Source of the DNA: an uncultured Christensenellaceae bacterium
GTDB taxonomy: Bacteria > Bacillota > Clostridia > Christensenellales > Borkfalkiaceae
Direction of reading: 5' to 3'
NCBI GenBank assembly: GCA_910587005.1
Contig: CAJULB010000006.1
Span: 39,261-103,260 of the forward strand
Length of the DNA: 64,000 nt
Positions 44,701 through 52,056 of this stretch are shown here, piece after piece. Each line of letters opens with the position of its first letter. Position 1 is the stretch's first letter. A program made the position numbers and the translations under genes. Under the pieces are notes generated by a model. The model made no database searches, had not been told where the DNA came from, and saw nothing but the letters and a program-made list of their open reading frames with translations.

Positions 44701-46739
44701 TAACTCAGTACGGGCAGCTCATCGCCCCAAACAAACGCTTCACTAATACTTCGACCTTCAATTGAAACCATAACGAAAGAGTCTATATTATCTGAAAGAG
44801 AATTCACCGCAAATTCGACATAACGCATTGCGCCGGCATTACTGTCAATAAAATTCTGATTGAATTCGATGGTTTCGCGGACTCCGTTCCCATAAGCGAC
44901 GTCCGCATAAAAATCCGGCTGTTGCAAATCGAGATAAATAAGATATTGCTCGATATTCCCGCAAACGTCGTTTTCGGTAATCAAATACCAGCCTTGCTCG
45001 GTAACAATTTCCTTAAGTTGCAAACCATATTCAAGCGGTCTTGCACTTTCCTCACGCAAAGAGATTCCATCAGAAATAAATTTTATCGAAGCAGAAGAAT
45101 TATTACCATCTACATAACTTCTTGGAACAGACAAGCTATAACTGAACGGCGCCAACATAAACCGCAAACTTGAATAATCCGATAATAGTTGCGGAAGTTC
45201 GACGATTTGCTCGGTGAGAGCATCCGGACGCGTAACACCTTCGGCATCTGTAGGGTTATTCAAAACCGCGCCGTTCTTACCCATTACCTTTCTGTCACCG
45301 ATATTTTTACGCGCGTATTTATCAATAACAGAGTTGAGCTCATTTATATCTGTATATATTTGTCTTGTGTTCTCATTGTTTACTGTTACATAGTTCCAGG
45401 AACTTCCGCCGTCCAAAATTATTACTCTGCACTCCCATTCTTTTTGAATGGCAAAGCTAAACGCCGATGAGTATTCAGCAAATGTATATGAGCCGTAACA
45501 GCTTGTATAATATTTTTGAGATAACGTTACAACGAAATAAGAAGGAACAAAATAAGAGTTTCGAATATTATCTGAATTGCCAAAAGTCTCCCTATAAAAG
45601 TGATTGACTATTTCCCAAGCCGAACCGTTCCCACAGAAATCAAAAACACGCACTTCCCAAACGCCATTATCGGATATGCTCCCACCAATCGTTAACGCTT
45701 CACCGTCACACCTCAGTATTTCACCTGAATTAAGGCGGTATTCCCAATATTCAACGCCGTTAAATTTATCTTTGGCTGTTAAAGTGAATGATTTATTGGT
45801 ATAAGCATTGTACGCATCGATTATCGGCGCAGTCTTATCAATTGTAAACGTGTACATTGTACTGTTCCCAGCTTTATCAGTAAGCACGATAGTATGAGAA
45901 CCTTCGGCGGAAATAGTCTTTCCCGCTGTGTAGCTTGAGCCATCTAACGTTGCCGTGCAGCCATTCTCCGACCAGTTAAAAGATACGTTGCCGTTTGTAT
46001 AACCGCCGTTTGTAACACCTGTTAGCGTTCCCGTAGGCGGTGTTTTATCTATGGTAAACGTGTACGTTGTACTGTTCCCAGCTTTATCAGTAAGCACGAT
46101 AGTATGAGAACCTTCGGCGGAAATAGTCTTTCCCGCTGTGTAGCTTGAGCCATCTAACGTTGCCGTGCAGCCATTCTCCGACCAGTTAAAAGATACGTTG
46201 CTGTTCGTATAACCGCCGTTTGTAACACCTGTTAGTGTTCCCGTAGGCGGTGTTTTATCCACCACGAATGTAAATGAAGCGCTTTGTACTACTGATGCCC
46301 CTGCGCTTATATTTCCTGAAGCTTTGACTGTATATGTCCCTTCTTCATAAATATGAGTACGGTCAAATAAAATAATTTCTTCTGAATTTTTATTTATCGT
46401 TGCCACATAGGTATCTGATGGAGTAATAAGTGAAATTTTTACACTACTAACACTGATACTGCTCCAAAGTCCATCTTCCAACCTTGTTCGTTTAAGTTTT
46501 ATCTGAGCTGAAGGCAATTCATTTGCACCTATTAATTTTTTATAGTAGATATCCGCATAATAAAAATTATCTTTGCCGGCATAATACAAGAAATTACTAT
46601 ACACATCTGGAGTAGCGTTATCGCCCAAAGCAATTGTAGTTTGTGCTGTGAGCATATTAAACAACATCAATATTGACATAACTATTACCGATAAAAATAT
46701 CAGTATCGCAAAATTTTTTCTCCTTGTTTTCATATACAT
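41727..46739 (-). CDS. Giant Ig-like repeat surface protein
   Basis: A 1670-residue exported protein. It has a signal/membrane helix at residues 8-30, then more than a dozen bacterial Ig-like domains of about 70-100 residues, marked by recurring DKTAP/DKTPP starts and TDxxGN near their ends, and a C-terminal membrane helix (about 1640-1663) with a basic tail RFKRKIY. Two domains (about 163-300) are nearly identical in DNA. It is placed among transfer genes, so a mating-pair adhesin role is likely but inferred. No sortase motif is seen. Confidence 0.85.
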   Translation of the reverse strand: MYMKTRRKNFAILIFLSVIVMSILMLFNMLTAQTTIALGDNATPDVYSNFLYYAGKDNFYYADIYYKKLIGANELPSAQIKLKRTRLEDGLWSSISVSSVKISLITPSDTYVATINKNSEEIILFDRTHIYEEGTYTVKASGNISAGASVVQSASFTFVVDKTPPTGTLTGVTNGGYTNSNVSFNWSENGCTATLDGSSYTAGKTISAEGSHTIVLTDKAGNSTTYTFTIDKTPPTGTLTGVTNGGYTNGNVSFNWSENGCTATLDGSSYTAGKTISAEGSHTIVLTDKAGNSTMYTFTIDKTAPIIDAYNAYTNKSFTLTAKDKFNGVEYWEYRLNSGEILRCDGEALTIGGSISDNGVWEVRVFDFCGNGSAWEIVNHFYRETFGNSDNIRNSYFVPSYFVVTLSQKYYTSCYGSYTFAEYSSAFSFAIQKEWECRVIILDGGSSWNYVTVNNENTRQIYTDINELNSVIDKYARKNIGDRKVMGKNGAVLNNPTDAEGVTRPDALTEQIVELPQLLSDYSSLRFMLAPFSYSLSVPRSYVDGNNSSASIKFISDGISLREESARPLEYGLQLKEIVTEQGWYLITENDVCGNIEQYLIYLDLQQPDFYADVAYGNGVRETIEFNQNFIDSNAGAMRYVEFAVNSLSDNIDSFVMVSIEGRSISEAFVWGDELPVLSYENGYYGAYTITVYDRSNNSLSFVVYIAGEAPSLKNTSLTSETACTFTVQINDNYNEITDVKFFKILFDGTEERIWADSFDAEVCAQNLIYKMNVGGKYVFEFTDLYGRTVRTKPLFYMKGLPSATLRGVKDGGLTKNDVSILYDTDATLELFIYRDGQWVNAELFEYSQGIAGNTVSITAGADTTAIYKALLYLTADRNLFTEYTFEIDGVLPFVEIKTENGDVTVPGTVTTQSFYVTWSESGYTAFYRKQGAVSDMKYVKDMFITAPGTYIFTFYDSARNELTISMTLDNVVSYTLDGNYILLDDGSYITRNSFTFTMSEPWSEFNVETSNGLTVANGQKLDTDGVYRLSVKDMYGNALALTLIVDKMPPVPVIKTGDGETLSAGARTTKNFYVICEEEGVNISYVAGAGNYIAYDGSLIDEVGTYSFRLTDIVGNVTTITITIDREIKYRVNGTYVVRDDIYYSRLWLQVVALEETSIFEVVSEDGTLIDTTKRITLEGLYYVVITDIAGNSAELTLLIDKTAPTARFETASGQVLNNGATTNEPFRIICEEQDSKITYSFNGGAAVKYTDELLSESGTYVFSVTDFLGTAAELRISVDTGVKLTVNGTYVIDDAGKYVSKNWLSVTLGEDMQSFYIQAQDGTMLEADGRITAEGEYTVYAKDESGNERKLVLVIDKTAPVIILEGVVEDGATNELVTVHFEDYSLIYYRYNNSDKIATYDGVRFDAEGSYNIIALDLVGNSVNVSFVIDKHVDVTPSIAFVDGQFITGAVSFTFGESVTAMLAHDGNENLYTRGEIVALGDYALTVTDEVGNVKTFNWSILPEKARSYSINVPDGFTVSIELNGQVVDAVIDGDMLSLTENGNYKLSFVNANSNWQLELCVDNVAPSVQFENTRKSVIISQPNKENMTYTLYYNGAQTTFNLKNSVELTKVGNYRLVCVDEVGNITEYIFELNYLSDISIALICVVSALVVVVIVALVVFRFKRKIY
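45844..46263 (-). repeat. Two near-identical 210-bp tandem repeats in the surface protein
   Basis: Units 45844-46053 and 46054-46263 each encode the same 70-residue Ig-like domain (starting DKTPPTGTLTGVTNGGYTN) with only a few base changes. The match in silent positions indicates recent duplication or gene conversion. Confidence 0.9.
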
Positions 46740-46741
46740 TA

Positions 46742-48979
46742 TTACTCCTTAACAGATTTATTTGAACTGTGTTTAATAAAGCTGATAATCTTCTCTATCT
46801 GCATTGCAAGGAAGATATTACCGCCGAGCGTTGCAGCTTCCGCAAGCTCATCCAGTATTCTTAACTTCTCCTTGATATCCGCTGCGCAAAGCCGTACAAA
46901 ATCGTCTTCGCTGATTTTGCCTTTCAGCTTCTCGAGTTCCTCGGAAATTTGCTCCGCTGCCAGTTCCGCCGCCGTTTTTCTTTTCGTGCCCTTCTCGGTA
47001 TCATTCGGCTGAATTTCTATAGGATTTTCAGTGTCTGATACTTCTTCTTCGCCGCCGCTATCGTCTTCAAGATTATGATGCAGGAATATAAGCTTTGTGA
47101 TGTCGTAGCGGTTTGTTTGTTCGTCAAAAATCATAAACGCTTTCTCCGGCGGTCTTGCTTCACCTTCGATACCGAAGATATCAAACGCTTTAAAGCACGG
47201 CGTAGTGTGGCTCATAATGGGGTTTACACCGGATGCGATGACAACCGCATTACCGAATACACCGTCAGCCGGATTATTCAAATTCGCAAGCTCGTGCGGA
47301 TAAATGAGCGGAACGCTCTGCGCCGACGTATTAACGCCCGTATCTTTATTTTCGCTATAGCTCACGGACTTAACTTTGTGCTTTCCGCAAGCTTCGGAAA
47401 TCTCCCCACGGGTTTTCTCATCGTTGGTACCCAAAAAGATTTTAACGTTGCAGTTATTTTTAATTGTGGATGCAGGTTGCTCTCCGTAAACCTTGTTAAG
47501 CTGCGCATAGTCTTGTAATACCGGTATCATAAATACCCCAAGACTTCGAGCTATTTTAATTATGTTATCAAAGTTCTTTATGGGCGGCAGTGAGCCGAAT
47601 TCATCCATAAGGAAATAACAATGACGTTTTAAACGTTTATCGGGCGTTTCTCTTAGTTCGCTGTTCTTTTCACCTTTTTCATCAAGTGCTTTATAAAGCT
47701 GCAACAGCATCAGAGATACAAGCCCATGTCTCCCCTCTTTCATATCGGGTATTTTTACAAACAGAGCGTTCGGCTGTTCGTCCCACTCACTGAACTCGAT
47801 TTCGTTTCCGCTCGTTAACTGTGCAACGCCGCCATCCGCAATCCAGTGCAGATATTGGTTGACCGAGCCGAGATACGAAGACAGTGTTCGGTCCTCACTT
47901 ACAAGCACTGTGCTTGCCATACCTTTTGCACGTGAAGTCTCGTCCGCACATTCATCAATGTACTCTTTCAGGACTTCACATTCTCCCCGGGCATACTCAG
48001 TGAGATTCCACCAAAGGTTGTAGAGATTGAACTTTTCCTTTGGCATATAGCCGTCTCGGACGTCTTCCCACATTCTGAGCGCCATCGCAAAAAGTAAATC
48101 TCTCGCACCTTGTTGCCACGACTTGTCCTGCGCCGCTTCAACTGGACACATACAATAAATAAGGTCTAGCAAGTCCTGATAAATTTCATCGTTCAGCCGA
48201 ACGGTAAATTCCCTTTTACTTTTTTCAGCTTCTGCATACGTGGAATAAATCAGTCCGCCCCACATATATTTGTTTTTTACCTGTGTTATCTCTTCGGAAA
48301 TACGTGCAGTCTTTTTCCAGACGTCATTAAACGGGTTCCAAAGCGTCGAATGATATGTATCTGTCAAATCGATAATGTAAACGTTATAGCCGCTTTTCAT
48401 TAGAGAATTTGCGTGTCTCCCGTACAACTCGCCTTTAGGATCTGTGATTACCATACAAGGCTTTGTGGACGTGCGAGACAATATCTCAATAGACGGTTCA
48501 ATATAAGTAGTAGTTTTACCTGTACCCGTTGTAGCGATGACAGCCGCGTGAATGGGATTCAGTAGAACTACGTTCATATCGTTGCGCTGCCGCTCAGCCA
48601 ATATCAGCAGTCCGTCTTTTACGTTCTGCAAGTTTGAAAACTCCGTGACAGTAAATCCCTCATTACGAGCGATCTCTCTTTCGCTCATAAAATGCGAATC
48701 TTCAAGGTCTTTATTTATCTTGAGTACTCGCCATGAGCCGAGAGTTCGGATCTCGAAGAGAACGAAAACGGTTATTGCCGCCAGCGCTATCGCCCATAAA
48801 CCGTATAAAAGACCGTTGCTCCATACGGATGCAAAGCTTGAGTGCGTAAACACCATTATAAGCAGAGCAAAAAGCAATAACGGCAAAACGATGAGCGCAA
48901 CGGCTAAGCCAACGCCGGTTAGAATTTTAAATTTTAAGCTGCGTTTCTTCCAACGCTTAAATACATCTTTACCTTTCAT
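46742..48979 (-). CDS. virD4: VirD4/TraG-type coupling protein
   Basis: A 745-residue membrane ATPase linking the relaxosome to the secretion channel. Two membrane helices are at about residues 18-45 and 52-75. Walker A is TTGTGKTT (about 150-157), Walker B is YFLMDEFGSLP, and the helicase-like block IPVLQDYAQLNKVYGE follows. The C-terminal 120 residues are acidic, with a coiled-coil-like ending. The stop precedes the surface-protein start by 3 bp, and the start overlaps the upstream small gene. Confidence 0.93.
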   Translation of the reverse strand: MKGKDVFKRWKKRSLKFKILTGVGLAVALIVLPLLLFALLIMVFTHSSFASVWSNGLLYGLWAIALAAITVFVLFEIRTLGSWRVLKINKDLEDSHFMSEREIARNEGFTVTEFSNLQNVKDGLLILAERQRNDMNVVLLNPIHAAVIATTGTGKTTTYIEPSIEILSRTSTKPCMVITDPKGELYGRHANSLMKSGYNVYIIDLTDTYHSTLWNPFNDVWKKTARISEEITQVKNKYMWGGLIYSTYAEAEKSKREFTVRLNDEIYQDLLDLIYCMCPVEAAQDKSWQQGARDLLFAMALRMWEDVRDGYMPKEKFNLYNLWWNLTEYARGECEVLKEYIDECADETSRAKGMASTVLVSEDRTLSSYLGSVNQYLHWIADGGVAQLTSGNEIEFSEWDEQPNALFVKIPDMKEGRHGLVSLMLLQLYKALDEKGEKNSELRETPDKRLKRHCYFLMDEFGSLPPIKNFDNIIKIARSLGVFMIPVLQDYAQLNKVYGEQPASTIKNNCNVKIFLGTNDEKTRGEISEACGKHKVKSVSYSENKDTGVNTSAQSVPLIYPHELANLNNPADGVFGNAVVIASGVNPIMSHTTPCFKAFDIFGIEGEARPPEKAFMIFDEQTNRYDITKLIFLHHNLEDDSGGEEEVSDTENPIEIQPNDTEKGTKRKTAAELAAEQISEELEKLKGKISEDDFVRLCAADIKEKLRILDELAEAATLGGNIFLAMQIEKIISFIKHSSNKSVKE

Positions 48980-49344
48980 TCAAATTCTCCGTAAGGAATT
49001 ATCTTTATTTCTCCGTTTTCGAGCAATTCGGCATAAGCAATTTCTCCTACATTCCAGAATGACACTACTCCGAAAGGATTTGCCGTGTCATATGGTTTAT
49101 GCGGTGCATTTTCGCCGTACAACTGAAAAATATCAAGCTGCAACCCACCTATGCGACAATCAATAACATGTGGAAAAGCGTAATATAAAATCTCAATGCG
49201 AGTTGTCTTGAAAAATGCGCGAATAAATCTTTTTATTATTTTTTTGCTAATTAATTTAGCCTTGCCGCCGCACTCTCTCTGAATAAACTCATTGGCATAT
49301 TCGTTATCAAAACGCTTATTACGACCTACTGCAATAAATTTCAT
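48976..49344 (-). CDS. Hypothetical element protein, paralogue of 62332-62733
   Basis: A 122-residue basic-to-acidic protein with no membrane helix. The segment from SKKIIKRF to LQLDIFQLYGE and its PYDTANPFG matches the pattern KKLARAF to VQLEIFPMYGD and PYPYG in the protein at 62332-62733. It overlaps virD4 by 4 bp and follows the relaxase, so it is part of the transfer operon. Family not recognised. Confidence 0.65.
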   Translation of the reverse strand: MKFIAVGRNKRFDNEYANEFIQRECGGKAKLISKKIIKRFIRAFFKTTRIEILYYAFPHVIDCRIGGLQLDIFQLYGENAPHKPYDTANPFGVVSFWNVGEIAYAELLENGEIKIIPYGEFE

Positions 49345-49356
49345 TCTGTGGTCTCC

Positions 49357-50697
49357 TTATACTGCCGTGTTCCCTTGCAATTTTTCGAACTCGATATCGC
49401 GTTCATGCTGTTGAACCGATTTAAGGAAGTTCGCACGTTCCTGGTGACATATAGCGCCGATGGCGCTTTGTGTCTCGTGTAACAAGTCTTTCCGATATCT
49501 CCTCTGATGCTTTGCTCTTATTTTCCGGTGTATGTCGTTTACGCGCATTACACGGCGGTTTTCGTGCATCTCAGAGTGCCGTATATCCTTGCACATACTC
49601 AGCACGACGTTGCCGAGCCTCGCCTTGTAATCGTTACGTAAGCGCTCAAAATAGTCAACGTTGCGCATATCTATAAGGCTCAGCGGTATTGATTTGTTGC
49701 GCATTGGACCATCGTCCATCGCCGCGGCAATGTCCGCCGCCGTCATCCTCTTACCGTTGATGTAGCCGAGCCTACCATCAGCTGAAAGTTGCTTGACTTC
49801 GTTTTCAACGCGGGCAAGCTCTTTCAGCATCTGACCGTGAGCTCCAAAAGCTCGAGCATCGGAACGAATAAGCAATTCGGCGATTTTATCTATATCCGGG
49901 CGCAGTTTCTCCATTCCCTGGGCGTTGTACTGTAAACGTCCGGTTTTGGGAAGCTTCGCTATAAGCCTGTTAAGCTCAACGTTAAGCATAAGCGATGCAG
50001 TGCTTGCTCTGCTATCGATGAACCCAGTGCGAGCTCTAGTCTCACGAAGGCGATTCAGCTCGGTAATAGCCTTGTCACGCGCCGTATAGTACTCTGCGCC
50101 GTGCTCTGATAAGTGCATATTTGCAGAGACAAGGTAATTATCGATAGCCACCGGCGAAATTTTACCCCTACGGGTAAAACCGAGATTACCGTTCTTATCA
50201 AGGCGCAAAGGCTCCCTTTCAAAGAACGCAAAGTGTATGTGTCTGTGTTCTGTGTCTTCGTGCAGAGAACAGTACAGCTCGATATTCGACTTTTTAAACC
50301 CAGCACGTTCCAGGAACGAGCCGAACGTCTGGCGCATAAACTTAACGCAGTTCTCCTGATTGGTGAACCCGCGGGAAGTTTCGTCATCGAAGGAAATGAA
50401 CCCGTGCCAAATTGTGCTTTCCGTGTCTTTCAAGCGAGCTTTAAGCTCGTTTTTCTTTTCTTCATCAATGGCACCGTCCATATTGAAAAGCCCAGTATTC
50501 GTACCTTCACGGGTAAAGTAATGCTCTGCATTAGCGTTTTTTGAAACCTTTTGCCCGTTCAAGGTGTACGTGAAATAGTTATAATCTGCCGTAAGATTAT
50601 AAAAATTTCTCTCGGCTATATAATCTGCGCGCCGTTCCCCGGTGTAACTCGCCGGCGGCGTTGCTGTTGTATATCCGATGTTGAATATCGCTTTCAT
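49357..50697 (-). CDS. MOBP-type relaxase
   Basis: A 446-residue relaxase that would nick oriT and lead the strand into the recipient. The HUH-type metal site is visible in LHEDTEHRHIHFAFFE (near residue 145-160), and the domain around it (TESTIWHGFISFDDE ... KFMRQTFGSFLERAGF) fits the MobP2 group of Bacillota ICEs. The C-terminal 200 residues are helical and basic. It is coupled by a 4-bp overlap (ATGA) to the upstream accessory gene. Confidence 0.88.
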   Translation of the reverse strand: MKAIFNIGYTTATPPASYTGERRADYIAERNFYNLTADYNYFTYTLNGQKVSKNANAEHYFTREGTNTGLFNMDGAIDEEKKNELKARLKDTESTIWHGFISFDDETSRGFTNQENCVKFMRQTFGSFLERAGFKKSNIELYCSLHEDTEHRHIHFAFFEREPLRLDKNGNLGFTRRGKISPVAIDNYLVSANMHLSEHGAEYYTARDKAITELNRLRETRARTGFIDSRASTASLMLNVELNRLIAKLPKTGRLQYNAQGMEKLRPDIDKIAELLIRSDARAFGAHGQMLKELARVENEVKQLSADGRLGYINGKRMTAADIAAAMDDGPMRNKSIPLSLIDMRNVDYFERLRNDYKARLGNVVLSMCKDIRHSEMHENRRVMRVNDIHRKIRAKHQRRYRKDLLHETQSAIGAICHQERANFLKSVQQHERDIEFEKLQGNTAV

Positions 50698-51170
50698 TCA
50701 GATTTCTGCTCCTTTGCAAGTTTTCTGTTAAATCGTGCAATAAGATTATCTTTAATCTCGAGATATGCAGGCGGTAATTTAGCCATAATACCGCTATCGA
50801 TGAGCTCACCGCTCACGGCTTCGCCGTTTATCTCCGCACGTTGGACGTTAAAAATCGACGCGACAAGAGCTTCGATAGAGTTCATCAAAATGAACATATC
50901 CTCTTGCATGATGCGCTGTTTTTCTAGCCTGGTCTCGATTTTATCGAGCCTTTTCCCTTCAGGAACTTCAGGAATCTCTCTTGCTTGAGTAAACAGCTTA
51001 CGTTTACCGAACTCAAGATAGATTTTTTCGACACCCACACCGAGAGCGCAGTTTATCAACTCGTTCATCGACTCGTATTTACCCGTCTCAAACAGTTCAT
51101 TCAGACTTTTCAAAAGCTCTACGTCATAAATTCTGATGTGGAATGAATTTTTGTGTTTTTTTTCTGCCAT
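50694..51170 (-). CDS. Relaxosome accessory protein, ribbon-helix-helix (MobC-like)
   Basis: A 158-residue DNA-binding protein. I start at MAEKKHKNSF, since the longer ORF runs back through a dyad in the candidate oriT. The N-terminal KHKNSFHIRIYDVELLKSLNELFETGKYESMNELINCAL looks like a ribbon-helix-helix domain; a coiled-coil middle (about 80-115) and helical end follow. Position directly before the relaxase and after oriT points to a nicking accessory role. Confidence 0.75.
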   Translation of the reverse strand: MAEKKHKNSFHIRIYDVELLKSLNELFETGKYESMNELINCALGVGVEKIYLEFGKRKLFTQAREIPEVPEGKRLDKIETRLEKQRIMQEDMFILMNSIEALVASIFNVQRAEINGEAVSGELIDSGIMAKLPPAYLEIKDNLIARFNRKLAKEQKSE

Positions 51171-51220
51171 ATGTGTTTTCCTAAACTCGAAAATCGGTCT
51201 CCGATTTGTCGAATTGCGTG

Positions 51221-51330
51221 GTGTGCCACCGTGGCACAACCGCAAAACCGAAGTGTGCCACTTGTTATTACTCTGTAATAAAGGCTGAAAAAGCCGTCAA
51301 GTGTGCCACCTTCCTTATCCTGCTTGGTTT
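51221..51330 (+). other. Candidate origin of transfer (oriT)
   Basis: A dyad GTGCCAC-C-GTGGCAC lies at 51223-51237. GTGTGCCAC recurs at 51221, 51253 and 51301, the last two as AAGTGTGCCAC. Just after the third copy is TTATCCTGCTTGG; MOBP relaxases of the RP4 type nick in ATCCTG/C, which puts nic between 51322 and 51323 on the plus strand. Placement directly upstream of the MobC-like and relaxase genes agrees. Transfer would then start toward higher coordinates and bring the mob genes in last. Confidence 0.65.
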
Positions 51331-51690
51331 CCTAAGCTCGATTTTTTAAATCGTGCGCAACTCGGTAATGAAATTGCCGAGCGGCACGACTTAGTGCCGA
51401 TATTTTCTCTCCGGCGCCCGGGGTTCCGCAGCGTTCCGGTCTGAAAGAACGGCTTCGCTCAAACTAACAGCGCCGAGATTTTCCCTGCAGTCTGCTTCCA
51501 CTACTGCTCACGTTTGTTAGAACGGGTAGCGATTGTGGCTGCGGACTGCCCCAGCATAAGACTGTTACCTGCAAAGATCGGTTTGAAAAACGGCTCTGTG
51601 CATGTTCAGTCGTTGCCAGTGACTTCCACTTCCTTTAGCGCCGCCGCACGTTTCCGGTCTGAAAGAACAGCTTGTGCGGATGCGGTAAAG

Positions 51691-51713
51691 TGTACGTACA
51701 TTTTGTACGGACA
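51691..51713. repeat. Palindromic repeat P5
   Basis: TGTACGTACA, TTT, TGTACGGACA, in the noncoding region upstream of the mob genes. Confidence 0.9.
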
Positions 51714-51813
51714 AATTAAATAAGGCCGTTTAAGGTAGTTCCAGGCTCGTGGTGGGTCTTGCTTGCCACGTGCCCTGTACTACCGTTACGGATGCGGATG
51801 CACGTTTGCGGTT

Positions 51814-51836
51814 TGTACGGACGCTTTGTACGGACA
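51814..51836. repeat. Degenerate repeat P6
   Basis: TGTACGGACG and TGTACGGACA, 3 nt apart, in direct rather than inverted orientation. Confidence 0.75.
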
Positions 51837-51901
51837 AACTGTTTGTGCGGTCGCACGGCGCCAAAGCGCCGAAGTTTGTTCCGCAGTTGTCTGTACGGGT
51901 T

Positions 51902-51924
51902 TGTACGTACATTTTGTACGGACG
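51902..51924. repeat. Palindromic repeat P7
   Basis: TGTACGTACA, TTT, TGTACGGACG. Between the polyvalent gene stop and the candidate oriT region. Confidence 0.88.
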
Positions 51925-52056
51925 TTTAGTACAGACACTGCGGCGGTGCCACGCAGCGCCGAAATGCGCTGGGGAAACCGTCTTTCGGTTTCCCCCGTCC
52001 CTTTCCCCGCCTAGAAACCACGCAGAAAAAAATTTCAAAGGTTTGAGTTTGATTTG

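Larger units (their letters stand above)
51171..52056. other. Large noncoding region with candidate oriT and palindromes
   Basis: About 890 bp without credible genes. It contains three GTGTGCCAC repeats, a dyad GTGCCAC/GTGGCAC, a TATCCTGC motif, two copies of TTCCGGTCTGAAAGAAC (about 51434 and 51653), three copies of the element palindrome and a GC-rich dyad GGCGCCAAAGCGCC. Short ORFs crossing the repeats are taken as chance. Confidence 0.75.

Noticed and set aside
42339..45804. Plus-strand and alternate-frame ORFs inside the Ig-like surface gene
   Set aside because: The long minus-strand frame with repeated Ig-like domains is clearly the coding one.
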